A stretch of 64,000 bases of DNA from Branchipolynoe longqiensis (GCA_030323885.1 CM059187.1:124610737-124674736); one strand, 5' to 3'; positions 45,901 to 57,722 are shown, numbered from the stretch's first letter. Program-made: numbers and translations. The notes: a model not told the origin generated them from the letters alone.

Positions 45901-46600
45901 TCGGGCACCACCAGTATCGCATGTGTCCTTTCCAGACCGATTTTCCTGACAACTCGGCTGATAATGCTAAACGGTGGGACAATATAAAAATAATTATTTT
46001 CCCAGGTAATAGCAAATGCATCTACCTTCCAAGCCTCCGGTTCAGGATGCCAAGAAACATAACAAGGTAATTTGTTATTATTTCGTGATGCAAACAAGTC
46101 AACTTTAGGTGTACCCCATTTTTCACAAATGAAGTTAAACAAAGGTGTAGAGAGAGACCATTATAAATGGTCATGGAAATTTCTACTTTTATGGTCTGCA
46201 AGTGTATTTTGTGACCCTGGAATATGCGCTACAGTCAGCCAGACTTGTTGAGCATGTGCCCAGTTCCAAACCAGTTTAGACAACTGATTGCAAGGCTTTG
46301 ATTTGGTTCCACCCATGTTACGAATAAATGCCATGGCAGTAGTATTATCAGTTAGTATTCTAACTTGTGATTTATGTATCTTTACTAAACTACATAAACC
46401 CAGATAAATAGCATGCAATTCTAGCGCATTAATATGGTCTGATTTTTCATCATCAAGCCATCTACCTCCTGTTGTGACCCCATCTCGATGAGCTCCCCAA
46501 CCTTCTAACGAAGCATCAGCTCTAGAGATTTAATATGTGCCTTCCCGTATAGAATAGCGGGTGCATACGATATCATTATCCCCATAAGGACTGCGACCTG
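45750..46600 (-). pseudogene. DIRS RNase H and pol C-terminal region
   Basis: RNase H-like: an initial Asp in RADASLEGWGAH (about 46530), Glu in NALELHAIYLG and Asp in ILTDNTTAM, then HIPGSQNTLAD. A stop at about 46161-46163 and a short shift separate it from 46142-45750, which has VDLFASRNNNKLP, YVSWHPEPEAW and ILVVPDWDTQPWLP. This block follows RNase H in DIRS pol proteins; I do not assign it an activity. Degraded. Confidence 0.75.
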
Positions 46601-46626
46601 TCTAACACACTAGGTGTTTTGTAAAC

Positions 46627-47370
46627 TTAATAACTGGGGTCTGCTGTAGTCATAAACTTAATTAGTTTTTGTTCTGTTATCGACACTGTAAGAGACTGTG
46701 TATCCAGAATAAACCCTAAACATTTGAGTTGTTTTGTTGTTTTAAGCACTGACTTTTGTGGATGTACATAAAACCCCAGTTTAGTGAGTAATGCACATAA
46801 ATCCAAAACTGCATTCACACAATCAATTTGTGTTGATGCTATAATAAAGGAATCATGTATGAGCAGTTTAGTGCATAAACGAGGGGCACAAGCTAAACCA
46901 TTCGGCATGCAGGTAAACTCATAAAGTTGGTTATCCCAAAGAAACCGAAGACATTTCCGGTCTTTTCTCTTATGGAAAGCGTATAATATGCATCTTGTAA
47001 ATCAACACTAGCCATCCACGCATCTGGCGTAATCAGATCGCGTGCTGTATCTAGCGAGAACATTTTTACAAAGTTGATATTCAACTATTTTATTAAGGAT
47101 TGTTAAATCCAGGATCATTCGAACCTCGCCATTAGGCTTTGGTCTCGAGAAGATGTTTGAAATAAACTCTCCTGAACAATATGTCACTTTTTGTATAATT
47201 CCTTTCTCAAAGAATTTTTGTACCTGTTTAGTTAGTGCCTTTCGTTCAACCGGTTCAATGTTATAAGGAAAAGGTATCCTGCCTTTTACCGGAATTTGTG
47301 TGAAGGGAATGTGAACACCCCTAACTATTTGTAAAATTTCTTGGTCACTAGTAATTTTGTGTCACTCAGA
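46627..47370 (-). pseudogene. DIRS reverse transcriptase (frameshifts, altered active site)
   Basis: Fingers and palm can be followed on minus: FEKGIIQKV, SRPKPNGEVRMILDL, then after a shift near 47085 ASVDLQDAYYTLSI (first catalytic Asp), and after another shift near 46900 PNGLACAPRLCTKLL. The box usually carrying two adjacent Asp residues reads LIHDSFI here, so the first Asp is replaced by His. Thumb region LGFYVHPQKS and LKCLGF follow. The enzyme is inactive as read. Confidence 0.8.
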
Positions 47371-47923
47371 AATCTGATTATTAATATTACCAGCCACAAA
47401 GTTGCTTACAGTTTGTGTGGTTTTAGAGGCTGGAAGGACTTGTAACGTTTGTGTTTCAACCTCTACTTGGACCCGCCCCTGGGGAAGGGTCTCGGCGAGT
47501 TGACACCTCGGCCCTACAGGTGGCCGGTGACGGTGTTGTCGTCTCACCTGGGCGAGCGCCCCGGCCCCGAAAAGCTTGACCGAAAGTTTGGCCCGCGGTC
47601 TGAGGTTCCCCCTGGTATAACACAGCCGTGGTCAAAATCCCTCGGGACCATTTTGAATACGAGGATTTTCCGTGTCCTTCTTACCCATCCAGGGTTTTGC
47701 CACTCTTGGCTGCAGTTCTACCTCTTTATAGAAGGTAATTGTAGTGACCCGCACCAAACATTTTGGTGTATCTAAAGCTTTCCCCATTAATCGGCTCTGG
47801 AGCAAGAAAGAGCGTAAACTCTTTCCCATCATTATCAGTAACCTTCTTTGAGCGAGCCACTTCTTTGCCAGCATCTGTGCAACTGACTTGAAAACATTTT
47901 CATATCTTCGATACGACAGGTAA

Positions 47924-48841
47924 TTAATTACCTGCCGCCGCCAACAATGCAATACCTTTGTCCATCGTCTTAGCCAAAGACGAGAACTTGTTTTCTTGTT
48001 GCATTCTGTTTGCTACAGGAGCAATAGCTGTTAAGGTACCAAGCACCGCCTTATGCACTATGTGCAACACACCCTCAAATCTCTTATGGTCCTCCGTCAT
48101 ATTGACATCTCGATCCATCTCCTTAATGATGGAGTTGGGAACACCTTTAATGCCTGTTAACTCATCTGATAACTTAGAAATAATCTCCGCCGGCTTAAAC
48201 GTGCGGAAATGGCCATTAATGTTCTCACTCATAAGCGTAGTGGTTTTCACACGCTTAGCCCTTGGCTTCTCCACTTTCTTAGCCACTTTGCCCCCAATGG
48301 CAGCATAGACACCTTCATATTGCGTGTCTGAGTCCGATTCCATGGACGTGGAATCCGTGGACGAGTCAGAAGAAGAAGAAACTTTCCTCTTCTTCTTCTT
48401 CTTCTTCTTGGACTTGGTCTTGCGCTTTTTGCGAAGCCCAGTCTTCCCCCTCTCCTTGGTGAACTCATCACCCGAAGAAACACTCTGTTTCTTCTTCTTC
48501 CTCCGATTAGGAGAAGGAGGAGGAGCCCTAAGCTCCATCGCTGAGTCTGTGTCCGAGAAATCCTCCAGAGAAGACTCTTCTTGAACACTCAGCACTCACC
48601 GTTTACGAGACACCAGTGGTTTGAGAGCCATTAAATGACTCTCCATCGCCGCAAACCGCGTCTCCCAATTTTGAGGCGCGGCACCGTCAGGCACTATGTC
48701 CTCCTCGGAGAGAATATGCGCCCCGGGCTGTGTCGAAGGCCCTGCCGACAACACGGGTGAGGAGTCGTACTCCTCGTCCCCTCCACTCGGAACACGCCCC
48801 TCGGCTGCTGCTGCACCGCGCTTACTCCGCTTCGTGGCCAT
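47924..48841 (-). pseudogene. DIRS gag-like protein with in-frame TGA
   Basis: The likely start is the Met of MATKRSKRG (48841). An acidic/Pro region and EDIVPDG follow. An in-frame TGA at 48598-48596 interrupts it, and the same frame then stays open to 47924. After the stop come a Ser/Asp-rich acidic segment, a lysine-rich stretch resembling a nuclear-localisation signal, and a helical C-terminal half (SDELTGIKGVPNS, VANRMQQENKF). The stop lies within CGGTGAGTG, which also matches a splice donor. No zinc knuckle is seen. Confidence 0.7.
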
Positions 48842-48892
48842 CGGGAGCTGAAACAAAAATTTTTGGTCAGTCCCGGTATATATATATGTCAC

Positions 48893-49520
48893 AATATGGT
48901 TGTTTCAAACTCATTTGGACATCTATTGGTGTTAAAGAACGTGTTTATACCGTTATAACACAGGCCCGCCCATCCCTCTATTTGGCGTGGGTTGTGGGTC
49001 AAGGCCAAACCTTACGCGGGGTCGGGACCAGTGTATCGGCCCGCCCATCCCTCTGTTCCGCACACTTCTCCCACCTGTGACTACAATGTCAACAAGTTGG
49101 AGAAAATGCTACGAAACTCGGAGAAACGCCTGAAAAAGTTTTGTGGGGAGTCTATAAAAGAAACCCAGGAGCATCTCCAACATTACTCTCTATTAGAGTA
49201 CGAGAGAATTTCCACAGGAGACGTGGCAGAGCCCACATCTCTACCCATAATCACACGGTGACTCGGGTGTTGACAGAACCGCTAATGATCGGTTTCAATC
49301 CTTCGAGAAGGAATTCTATTACCTTTGTTTGACTTTATCACCAAACCAAATAACTCGTCCAAATGGACCAAAGAAAGTCTAAACTTTCCATAATGATGCT
49401 CTAATGCATCATAATTAAGCTAACCACAGTTTTTATGATACTTACTGCGTATTAGCTCGTATGTAGACTAAATTTGCCGGAGCAACCCAACGACACGTAA
49501 TCCAGTCGTGAGTTGTATAT
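48893..49520 (-). promoter_or_regulatory. DIRS 5' leader
   Basis: Between the 5' terminal repeat and gag. No frame of note. It contains a repeated 'cccgcccatccctct' (48965 and 49040). The promoter is not identified. Confidence 0.4.
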
Positions 49521-49552
49521 GCTAATTGCTGGTACCTCACGGTGCTTCCTTC

Positions 49553-49700
<148 letters not shown>

Positions 49701-49710
49701 ATATATACAC

Positions 49711-49994
49711 ACCGACGCGGTGGCCGAATCGGTAGGGAGCAGGCTTCCTATGCGGAAGGTCGGGAGTTCGATTCCCGGTCAGGTCAAACCAATGACTTAC
49801 AAAATTGATTGTTGTCGCTCAGTGTCAGGATAATGTGACTGGGTGGTATATAAGGTCATGGTGCCGGCAGCCTGGTCTCCCATTGGAGGAAACACTAGTA
49901 TAAAGCCCCTATGACTGAACACTGTCACAAGTCGGTACCCGTCCTGGTATGACCTGACCTTAGATGTTGCAAGGATGTAAAACTCTAACAAACA
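49711..49994 (+). mobile_element. SINE family A
   Basis: Clear head 'gacgcggtggccgaatcggt', B box 'gagttcgattcccgg', and tail 'gttgcaaggatgtaaaactc'. A deletion removes 'ttcctagcctgg...aggactggttag'. Confidence 0.85.
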
Positions 49995-50012
49995 TACATT
50001 ATAACTGATATA

Positions 50013-50066
<54 letters not shown>

Positions 50067-50409
50067 TACATACCTAGGGGTTTTTGGTGTTGTTTTCTTT
50101 AATTGAGGCTGTATTTATACTGTCCATAGCATATATAACATATATGTAGCTATAGTTGGTTGTTTGTTGGAGGCTTGCGTCCTCGCAACATCTTAGGTGA
50201 TATCAGAAGGAGTGCTAAGTATCTATATACACATATATATATAGTGTATATTTTGAAAGTGAGCCGGTGTAGAGGAAGCGGGGAGGAGAGAATGCTCGCT
50301 CCGCGGTGAATACCATGGGGGTTAAGGAGGTTAGAGGGAAACATTAACAGGATGCCTTTATTTATATTCACATAATAAAGTATATAGTACACACAGATAT
50401 AAATGTATG

Positions 50410-50458
<49 letters not shown>

Positions 50459-50515
50459 GTATATATATATATGTATATATATGTGTATATATATGTGTAT
50501 ATATATGTGCTCTAT
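49995..50515. repeat. AT microsatellites with a SINE A tail fragment
   Basis: (TA)n at 50010-50062 and TATG/TA arrays at 50400-50512. 50155-50215 is a diverged SINE A tail. No gene. Confidence 0.65.
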
Positions 50516-51096
50516 AATCTATTATGGGAATATAAACAAGGACACTACCCCCTAGCAGTTCTCTCCCTTTACTTACTCTATACCCTAATGTCATTGAGCT
50601 AGTACTACCAACCTCATAGGACTAGGTTAGTTCCTTCATTCTCCACTGCACTGCCACCTGTGAGCAGCTCATGACTGCATGATACCAGCTGCGCCTGGTC
50701 ACTACCACTACCGCTCCCTCTCAGCAGGACGGATTTTAAATTTTTAGGTGGGCAATAATATATTCCCGCCAGAGAATATATACTCTTTCTCAACCACTCC
50801 TGTCTTTTGTTATTCTGTTTCCAGGGGACAACTGTTTATATATATATATGTGTGTGTGTGTGTGTATGTGTATGTGTGTGTTAAATGGCAACAGTCGGTT
50901 CAAAGCAATCACCACCTGTGTATCCATGCCCCACCTCAGACTGTGAGAGACACAGTACTTGAATTACTACAGAAGCCACCACTGAACGCCTCACCACCCT
51001 GTTTACCATGGAGGACCCATTACCTGGGCACTGTGGAAGGATTAGTGAACGTCGCGTCTCGTAATGCAATACAATGCGCATACTGAATCAAAATGG
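50516..51096. other. non-coding stretch
   Basis: GT microsatellite at 50850-50880. No gene supported. Confidence 0.4.
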
Positions 51097-51464
51097 ATTT
51101 TATTTTAAATTTCATCGTCCGATAGTTTTGGGTTTTTCTCATTTTCAGAGATAAATGTATGATCTTAATCGCTATAATCTATCTAACTTTAGTTTGAAGT
51201 AACCTATTTTAAATGGCTAACTACTGAGCTATTTGAAGTGGAAACATGCCAAATTAATTTTGGCAAGCACGCCAAAACTCTTGCCACCATAGGCTTCTGC
51301 AGAAACAGGTTCTAGTAAATGGACTTGGTCTATTCCTTTTTTATGTGGCAATAGATGCCTACTAAGTGCATCAGTATCTAAGTTAGATATGTAGAATCAA
51401 ATCTAGGTCAGTGTTTTCGTTTGGAAAATATTATGCTTTCATCGGACTATACAGCTTTAACTGT
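51097..51464 (+). mobile_element. MITE family M, full-length
   Basis: Starts 'tttcatcgtccgatagtttt' and ends 'catcggactatacagcttta'. Interior as in the 30647 copy. Confidence 0.65.
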
Positions 51465-51504
51465 GAGATATGTTAGGGTGCTTCAGGTCGACACCGCCCT
51501 CTAG

Positions 51505-51565
51505 GGACATGTTGGTTGTTGGAGTTTTACGACCTGGCAACCTCTAAGGTCATATCACGACGAAG
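51505..51565 (-). repeat. SINE A tail fragment
   Basis: 'gttggttgttggagttttac' through 'ggtcatatcacgacga' only. Confidence 0.7.
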
Positions 51566-51904
51566 CCTCCAGGGAGACAGTTAATTGGGTTAATTGCAGA
51601 TAACTCTTCACTAAGCGTGGGTTGGTGACATTTTATTTTAACTACCTCGACCTAATACTATTGCCCACTGTTTACTTTATGATTTCACTAGGCGCTCATT
51701 AAGTTGCTTTCCTTGATAAATAATTACTAACACATCCGAATAATAACCACCAATGTTTTTTTTTAATAAGTAAAATGGCCGTAAATCCACTTCCGGTAGA
51801 AGCCGGGGATCTGTGCCTTACCAACTAGACGCTAAACAGTCCTCGCCATTGCTCTCTGCATATCGACTATAAGGTCACTGATAACCTGGCTACATCATGA
51901 GCAA
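51566..51904. other. unassigned DNA
   Basis: No gene is seen. Confidence 0.4.
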
Positions 51905-52184
51905 CTGGAATGGATGACAGAATGGGTAATAGCGCAGTGTGGCTTCCAACCCCGACCGAGTAAAACCAATGTCTTACACAATTGATACTTGTCGCCAGCT
52001 AGTCCGGCACTTGGCACTAATAGGAGAGGACAAAGACTGGTTTGCTCAGTATCAGGATAATATGACTGAGTGGGATATCTGGCAGTTCGGGCAGCACTAC
52101 AAAGTCGTCATGAGTACTTTCTGCCACAAGTCAGTACCCGACGACTCTGGATGTTGCCAGGAAGTAAAACCCCCAGCAAAACAC
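51905..52184 (+). mobile_element. SINE family A
   Basis: Diverged head ('gacagaatgggtaatagcgc'), full core, tail 'gttgccaggaagtaaaac'. Confidence 0.75.
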
Positions 52185-52327
52185 AAAGTGTAGCACACCG
52201 TTAGCGCTATCGACAATTGCGTCAGACAAGTTTATTAATATTATTCAATTAAGAAAAAGCCACCTGCCTCAGGTAGGACGCCAATTGCGTCGTCTAAGTA
52301 ATGGGCCGGCTCCAGGTGCCGGCCAGT
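52185..52327. other. unassigned DNA
   Basis: Nothing recognised. Confidence 0.3.
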
Positions 52328-52562
52328 TGGTTGGTTGTTGGAGTTTTACGTCCTGGCAACATCTATGGTCATATCAGGATGGGTGCCGACTTGTGACAGT
52401 ACACACTCATGGTGATTTTATAGTGCTTACCCACTGGAAGACCAGGCCACCAGAACCATGACCTGAACCATATCCCATTCAGTCAAATTATCCTGACACT
52501 GAGCCACCCAGTCCTTGCCATATCCTAATAATGCCGAGCGCCAGTACTCGTCCTGACATGAC
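52328..52562 (-). mobile_element. SINE family A, chimeric 3' end
   Basis: Tail and core to 'taatgccgagcgccag', then it jumps back to a 'tactcgtcctgacatgacct' piece, leading into the (GGT)n array. Confidence 0.7.
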
Positions 52563-52564
52563 CT

Positions 52565-52815
52565 TACATGTTGGTGGTGGTGGTGGTGATGGTGGAGGTG
52601 GAGGTGGAGGAGGAAGAGGAAGAGGAAGAGGAAGAGGAAGAGGAAGAGGAAGGGGAAGAGGAGGAGGAGGAGGAGGAGTGGTGGTGGTGGTGGTGACATT
52701 GGCGGTAGGGAAGCGGAGGGGCGGGGGGCGGGGGCGGGGGGCTGAGAGTAGTGGGGGCAAGGAGCACCCCCCCCCCCCGTGGCCTGCTCCTTGCCCCCCC
52801 CCCCCCCCCCCCCCA
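52565..52815. repeat. GGT/GGA/GGGA low-complexity and C-runs
   Basis: (GGT)n, then (GAAGAG)n, then GC-rich sequence and C homopolymers of 11 and 18-20. Confidence 0.85.
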
Positions 52816-53032
52816 GTACCCAGTCGTATATACAGATGGCGTATTGATTGCTCTATCGCCTGCACCACACGTCGTCGCCGCGGGAGGCTTCCCGATGGAA
52901 TGCGGGCGGCGCCGGTTCGCCAGATAATGTGGAGCCGTGGGTTTTACCTGTTGTAGCCAGTTACCTTCCTATAACGAATCCCGCAGTCGCCATACACCCG
53001 CCAATACCTTCACTTGATATCGTCTGGCTCGG
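52816..53032. other. unassigned, moderately GC-rich
   Basis: Has CpGs but no exon I can support. Confidence 0.3.
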
Positions 53033-53340
53033 AGATCTGGAATCGGGGATCTGGAATCGGGGATCTGGAATCGGGGATCTGGAATCGGGGATCTGGAATC
53101 GGGGATCTGGAATCGGGGATCTGGAATCGGGGATCTGGAATCTGGAATCGGGGATCTGGAATCGGGGATCTGGAATCGGGTATCTGGTATCTGGAATCGG
53201 TTATCTGGAATCGGTTATCTGGAATCGGGGATCTGGAATTGGGGATCTGGAATCGGGGATCTGGAATCGGGGATCTGGAATCAGGGATCTGGAATCGGGG
53301 ATCTGGAATCGGAGATTTGGAATCGGAGACCAGGGATCGG
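53033..53340. repeat. 14-bp minisatellite
   Basis: Unit 'gatctggaatcggg', about 21 copies with a few 7-bp jumps ('gatctggaatctggaatcgg'). Confidence 0.95.
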
Positions 53341-53439
53341 TAATCAGGGATGTCTGTTCTCAGGTTCTGGGATTTAAACAAAAGTTAGTTCGATTTAGAG
53401 GCAATCAGAAATGACAAAAGAATACAGAACAAGTTTTGT

Positions 53440-53720
53440 TTGTTGTTTGATGTTTGTTGGAGCTTCACATCCTGGCAACAGATGTTTCTGTGTCTGGACC
53501 TGGTGGCCGAATCGCTAGAGCGCAGGCTTCCCGTTCGAAAGCCGGCTGAGTCGAACCAATGATTTGCAATATTCATACTTATTGAGCCCGACCGAGCCTG
53601 GTGCTTGGCATTACTAGGATCGGGCAAGGACTGGTTACCTCAGTATCATGATACTTGATAGTGTGTATATATAAACGTACTGACTTGTGACAGTTCTCAT
53701 ACATGGCGACTTTATATGAT
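53440..53720 (+). mobile_element. SINE family A fragments
   Basis: 53445-53480 is an inverted tail scrap. 53494-53720 has head 'ctggtggccgaatcgctag', core to 'gactggttacctcagtatc', then a foreign AT-rich link and 'cgactttata'. Confidence 0.6.
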
Positions 53721-53723
53721 ATA

Positions 53724-53768
<45 letters not shown>
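53721..53768. repeat. (TA)n microsatellite
   Basis: TA/ATAT run. Confidence 0.9.
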
Positions 53769-53771
<3 letters not shown>

Positions 53772-54045
53772 CAAGTAGCGGGAGCCGCAGAGTATGCCGG
53801 GAAGACCCTCCCCTACTACCCGCATGGCTGGATCGGGGATGGGGGTAGGAACCAATCGCATTTCCGAAATTATTATCCGCGATAACGTGGTTATCACCAT
53901 CCATATAATGATGATATGATATTCATATTAGATGATCAACCACAAAGCATGAGCTAAATAACTGTGATGCAAAAGATAATTACTAAGGGATGAACTAGGT
54001 CAGTGGTAGAGTGTCCATTTCCCAGATTGGAGATTCGATCTTTAG
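53769..54045. other. unassigned DNA
   Basis: 53770-53880 is GC-richer. No exon supported. Confidence 0.3.
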
Positions 54046-54390
54046 ACATTCCCAAATGGGATGGCCGAATGAGTGGAGCGTCCGTCTTCCGATTTGGTAG
54101 ATCGTGGGAGTTGAACCCACGGATTCGAACCCATGTGTTCGAACCCATGTCGATGCAAACCAATGACTTCAGAATTGATACTTGCCACTTCCTAGCCAGG
54201 GGGCTCGGCATTATTAGGATAGGTCAAGGACTGGTTGACTCAGTGTCAGGATAGTGTGACTGGTCATGGTGTTGGTGGCCTGGTCTCCTAGTGGGGCAGC
54301 ACTGTAAAGTCACCATGAGTGCGTACTGTCACCCATCCTGATATGACCTTAAATGTTGCCAGGATATAAAACTCTAACAACCAACCAACA
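54046..54390 (+). mobile_element. SINE family A, second head type
   Basis: Head 'gggatggccgaatgagtgg', a small triplication around 'gattcgaacccatgt', core, tail 'gttgccaggatataaaactc'. Confidence 0.8.
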
Positions 54391-54819
54391 TCTTTGGATA
54401 TATCACACCAATCATCAACTTATTCTGAACTTGACATTCATTGCTAGGTTGGTGGTCTCAGTCTCGGGGTAATACCATGACTGAGTGGGGATAGGCTGGA
54501 CCGACAACGATCGTGGAAAGTCCATGTCAGAATTAATCATGCACTTCCAGGAAGCAGGTGTCAAATTAATGGGAGTACGCCACGAATCAAATTATTTTCA
54601 TCGTGTTTATTTGTGTGTTATATTTAAATAAACCACATGCGTGTCCGGCCTATTTTTGTTGCCCTGGCTTTTTAACAGATCAGCAGGGATTTTGTGGTTG
54701 CCTTTTGTAAACAAAATAATGCAAGTACACCGATCCCCTCTTCACAAGGCTGTCACTTCAGCTCTCATAACGCACGCCTTATGTGAATCAAAGAATGCTT
54801 CCATGAATGACTGAATGAA
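54391..54819. other. non-coding stretch
   Basis: No gene is seen. Confidence 0.4.
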
Positions 54820-54883
54820 TAAAAGGAGGAATAATAAATGAATGAAAAGATGAATTAATCAATCAATCGAATGATGAGTGAGT

Positions 54884-55115
54884 GATGACGGGATTGCTGA
54901 ACGAGTTGAGCGTCTGTCTCCCGCTTTGGTAGGTCGAGGGGATTCGAACCCTGGTCGAGTCAACCCAATGACTTAACATTAACAATTGATACTTTTACTT
55001 CTTGTAGCTACCTAGCCAGGTGTCTGGCATTACTGGGATAGGGCAAGGAGCAGTGGAATGAGAAAGACCAGTTGTCCATGATTGAAATTTCCCCTGATTA
55101 CAGTTAATGCATCAA
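54884..55115 (+). mobile_element. SINE family A2
   Basis: Head 'gggattgctgaacgagttga', core to 'tactgggatagggcaagg', then the A2 end 'agcagtggaatgagaaagac' and 'gattgaaatttcccctg'. Confidence 0.7.
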
Positions 55116-55264
55116 AACAATGGATGGATGAATTAATGAATGCTTGAATGAATGAAAGGATGGATGAATGTATCAAGAAATGAATGAATGAATGAATGAA
55201 TGAATGAATGAATGAGCGAACAAAAGGAAGGAAGAATGTATGAGTGAAAGGATGAATGAAGGGA

Positions 55265-55402
55265 GTTGGTTGTTGGAGTTTTACGTCCTGGCAACATCTG
55301 AGGTCATATCAGGACGGGTATCGACTAGTGACAGTGCGCACTCATTGCGACTTTATAGTGCTGATCCACTGGAAGACCAGGCCGTCAGCACTATAACCTC
55401 AA
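55265..55402 (-). mobile_element. SINE family A, 3' half
   Basis: Tail and core to 'gtcagcactataacctc', embedded in the TGAA array. Confidence 0.75.
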
Positions 55403-55571
55403 AGGATGAATGAAAGGATGAATGAGAGGGTGAATGAATGGATGAATGAATGAATGAATGAATAAACGAATGAACGAACGAACGAACGAAAGGATGAGTG
55501 AGTAAATGATCCGTGAAACTACCACTATTCCAGCTCCATATAGGTCAGCGTGACCTAATTCACACACTTAC

Positions 55572-55623
55572 CTTTTGCAGACAGCATGCTGGCTGCTGAC
55601 AGGTTGGAGGAGGAGGAGGTCAT
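55572..55623 (-). CDS. TRAPPC13: candidate TRAPPC13 first coding exon
   Basis: On minus, an ATG at 55623 opens 17 codons (MTSSSSNLSAASMLSAK) plus one base G, then a near-consensus donor AAAG/GTAAGTG (exon ends at 55572). An in-frame TGA lies 27 bp upstream, so the ATG is a plausible start. Exon 2 needs exactly one base to complete its first codon (G/TG = Val), and splicing would give ...MLSAK-VMRLTKPS. The human protein, as I recall it, reads LLALK-VMRLTKP at this point. N-termini of the family vary. The exon lies at the edge of a CpG-rich block. The weak points are its short length and the 45.2-kb intron it implies. Confidence 0.6.
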
Positions 55624-56900
55624 GCCTGCTGAGTGGAGGTCAGCGGGTCATGCAGGAGGCCGGGAGGGCCCCCTATGGCTCCTCCACGCTCTCAACGTTC
55701 CTCCAGGGTGGCAGCGGTGTTGGCGTCTCCATGCTAGGTAGGCAACGCGCGTAAACGCGTTGCTATGATGAGCGGTGCGTGTTGATATTAGTGGAGGGTT
55801 GTACCGGGACCAGCAGGCAGTTCACCACTGCAGTGCACGAGACAGCTTTTATGTTGGTGGTGGTGGTGGTGGTATTTTTTAGTGTGCGTGGGGTTGTTTT
55901 TTTTAGTGTGTGGTATGTTTTTGTTAGTGTATGTGGTGTTTTTTTATGTGTGGTGTGAGTGTGTTTTTAGTGTGTGGTGGTGTTTTTATGTTGTTGTTGG
56001 TATGTTTGTGTGGGTGTTTTGTGTATATATTGTATATGTGTGGTGTGTTTTTTATGTTGGTGGCTCCTGTGTAAACGTTCGACTCCTCCTGTCGACGCGC
56101 TGAGCGTTAGTGATGTCGCTACCTGGCTGAGACTACCGCACTCTTTTGTCTCACACACCCACACCGACCACACACCCACAGACACCCAGGATTGATGGGC
56201 GACTGTCCGTCCGCCCGTCCGTCCGCCCCGCGTGAATCTCCCGCGAGGTGGTGCTGGCTCCTTCCTCCCAGCGCTTCCAGTGGTAGCAGTAGTACACAGT
56301 GCCCGATGCACTCCCGTCTCCGCCGCCACCGCCGCCGCTGCCGCCACTGAAGCACCGCCGCCCGCCGCTACCTTCCGCCCGCCGCCCTCCGCCTTCCGCC
56401 GGCCGCCCTCTGCCCGCCGCCCGCCGCCGCTCACCGGGAGCAAGCAGCCTGATGTGGTGTCATGCACGCTGTAGCGAGACGCGGGAAATGGTGACGCTGG
56501 TCGCACAGCTGTGAGCGGTGGGTGGTGGGCAGTGGGTGGTGGGTGGTGGGCGGGCCCCCGCAATTAGCCGGCCAGCCGATGGCTACTTGCTGTGTGAGCT
56601 GTTCTCTCCATCTCACCCCTCCCCTCAGTCACATACATGCATGCACCCCGACCAAGCCCGACAAAGGGCCGTCGCACCGGCCGGCAAGTAAAGTGAGGCT
56701 GGGTCCCCGACTCTTCTAGCCGGCCTCTGTCGCCCAAAACACGACCTCACGAGATAGACCGCTGTTCCTGCGGCCATTCCCGGCCGCAACCCCGACCGCA
56801 ACCCCGGCCCCCGCCCTGGCACCCATCCTGCCTCCTGCCTCCTGCCCACTCCCTCGGGGACCTTGTCTACCGTGTCTGGGTTATCCATGTGTGTGCATCC
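55624..56900 (-). promoter_or_regulatory. CpG-rich, promoter-like region upstream of TRAPPC13
   Basis: 55624-55790 and especially 56070-56860 are GC- and CpG-rich with many CGCC/GCCG groups, unlike the AT-rich surroundings, and lie immediately upstream of the candidate first exon. 55850-56060 is a GTGTTTTT-type simple repeat. Several frames are open on both strands but are compositional (Pro/Arg-rich). I cannot locate a start site. A divergent neighbour on plus is possible but not seen. Confidence 0.5.
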
Positions 56901-56999
56901 ATCCACAGACCCCCAGCCCCCCGCACCCACACACACATCCCTCACCCTAACCAGCATCCATCATCTCCCACGAGCAGCATTGATCATTCTTTTGTTGTT

Positions 57000-57150
57000 G
57001 GTTGGTTGGTTGTGTTTGTTTGTTGGGGGCTTTCAGTTCTAGCAACATCTACCAGAATGGGCACCAACTTGTGATGGTGTGGCGACTTTATAGTGCTGCC
57101 GAACTGCGAGACCCGGCCGCCGGCACCACGAAACCAAAACCTCACTCAGT
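57000..57150 (-). mobile_element. SINE family A fragment
   Basis: Tail 'gttggttggttgtg...ttctagcaacatct', then 'actttatagtgctgccgaac'. Truncated. Confidence 0.65.
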
Positions 57151-57394
57151 TGATGGTTTAGCGCTGCTTCTCAGAGGTCAGTTACATGAACTGGAAATGC
57201 ATCTGAATTAGACTAGCCCTGAATTGTGCAAAAACAGACACAGGTGAATCCATACCTTAAGGAAAGAAAATCACGTGGTGAGAACTTATTTATTAGGTGA
57301 ACTTGTGTTATATTCCTTCCACGATCACACGCTTGATTGTAACTTCAACGCAACTATTCCATCTGATGGACACACCTAGAAAACTGCACCGGAC
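57151..57394. other. unassigned DNA
   Basis: Nothing recognised. Confidence 0.3.
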
Positions 57395-57722
57395 ACATTG
57401 GCCGAATCAGTAGAGCACAGGATTCCCTTGTGGAAATTCAGGAGTTTGGTTCCCGGTCGAGTCAAACCAATGACTTATCAAATTGATACTTGTCGCTTCC
57501 TAGCCCGGCGTTTGGCATTAATAGGATAGGGCAAGGACTGATTAGCTCAGTGCCAGGATAATGTGACTGAGTGGGATATCAGGTCATGGTCCCAGTGGCC
57601 TGGTCCACAGTGGGCAACACTATAAAGTAGCCATGAGTGTGCACTGACACAAGTCAGTACCTGTCCTGATTTGACCTTGGATGTTGCTAGGACATAAAAC
57701 TCCAACAAGCAACCAACCAACT
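57395..57722 (+). mobile_element. SINE family A
   Basis: Full copy: head 'ggacacattggccgaatcag', core, tail 'gttgctaggacataaaactc'. Confidence 0.8.

Larger units (their letters stand above)
54820..55510. repeat. (TGAA)n-type array with two SINE inserts
   Basis: TGAATGAA/GGATGAATG arrays at 54800-54890, 55110-55262 and 55405-55505, interrupted by an A2 SINE (54884-55115, plus) and a 3' half SINE A (55265-55402, minus). Confidence 0.8.

Noticed and set aside
49712..49790. Functional tRNA gene
   Set aside because: A- and B-box-like motifs are present, but they continue into the conserved SINE A body and recur many times, so this is a SINE head.
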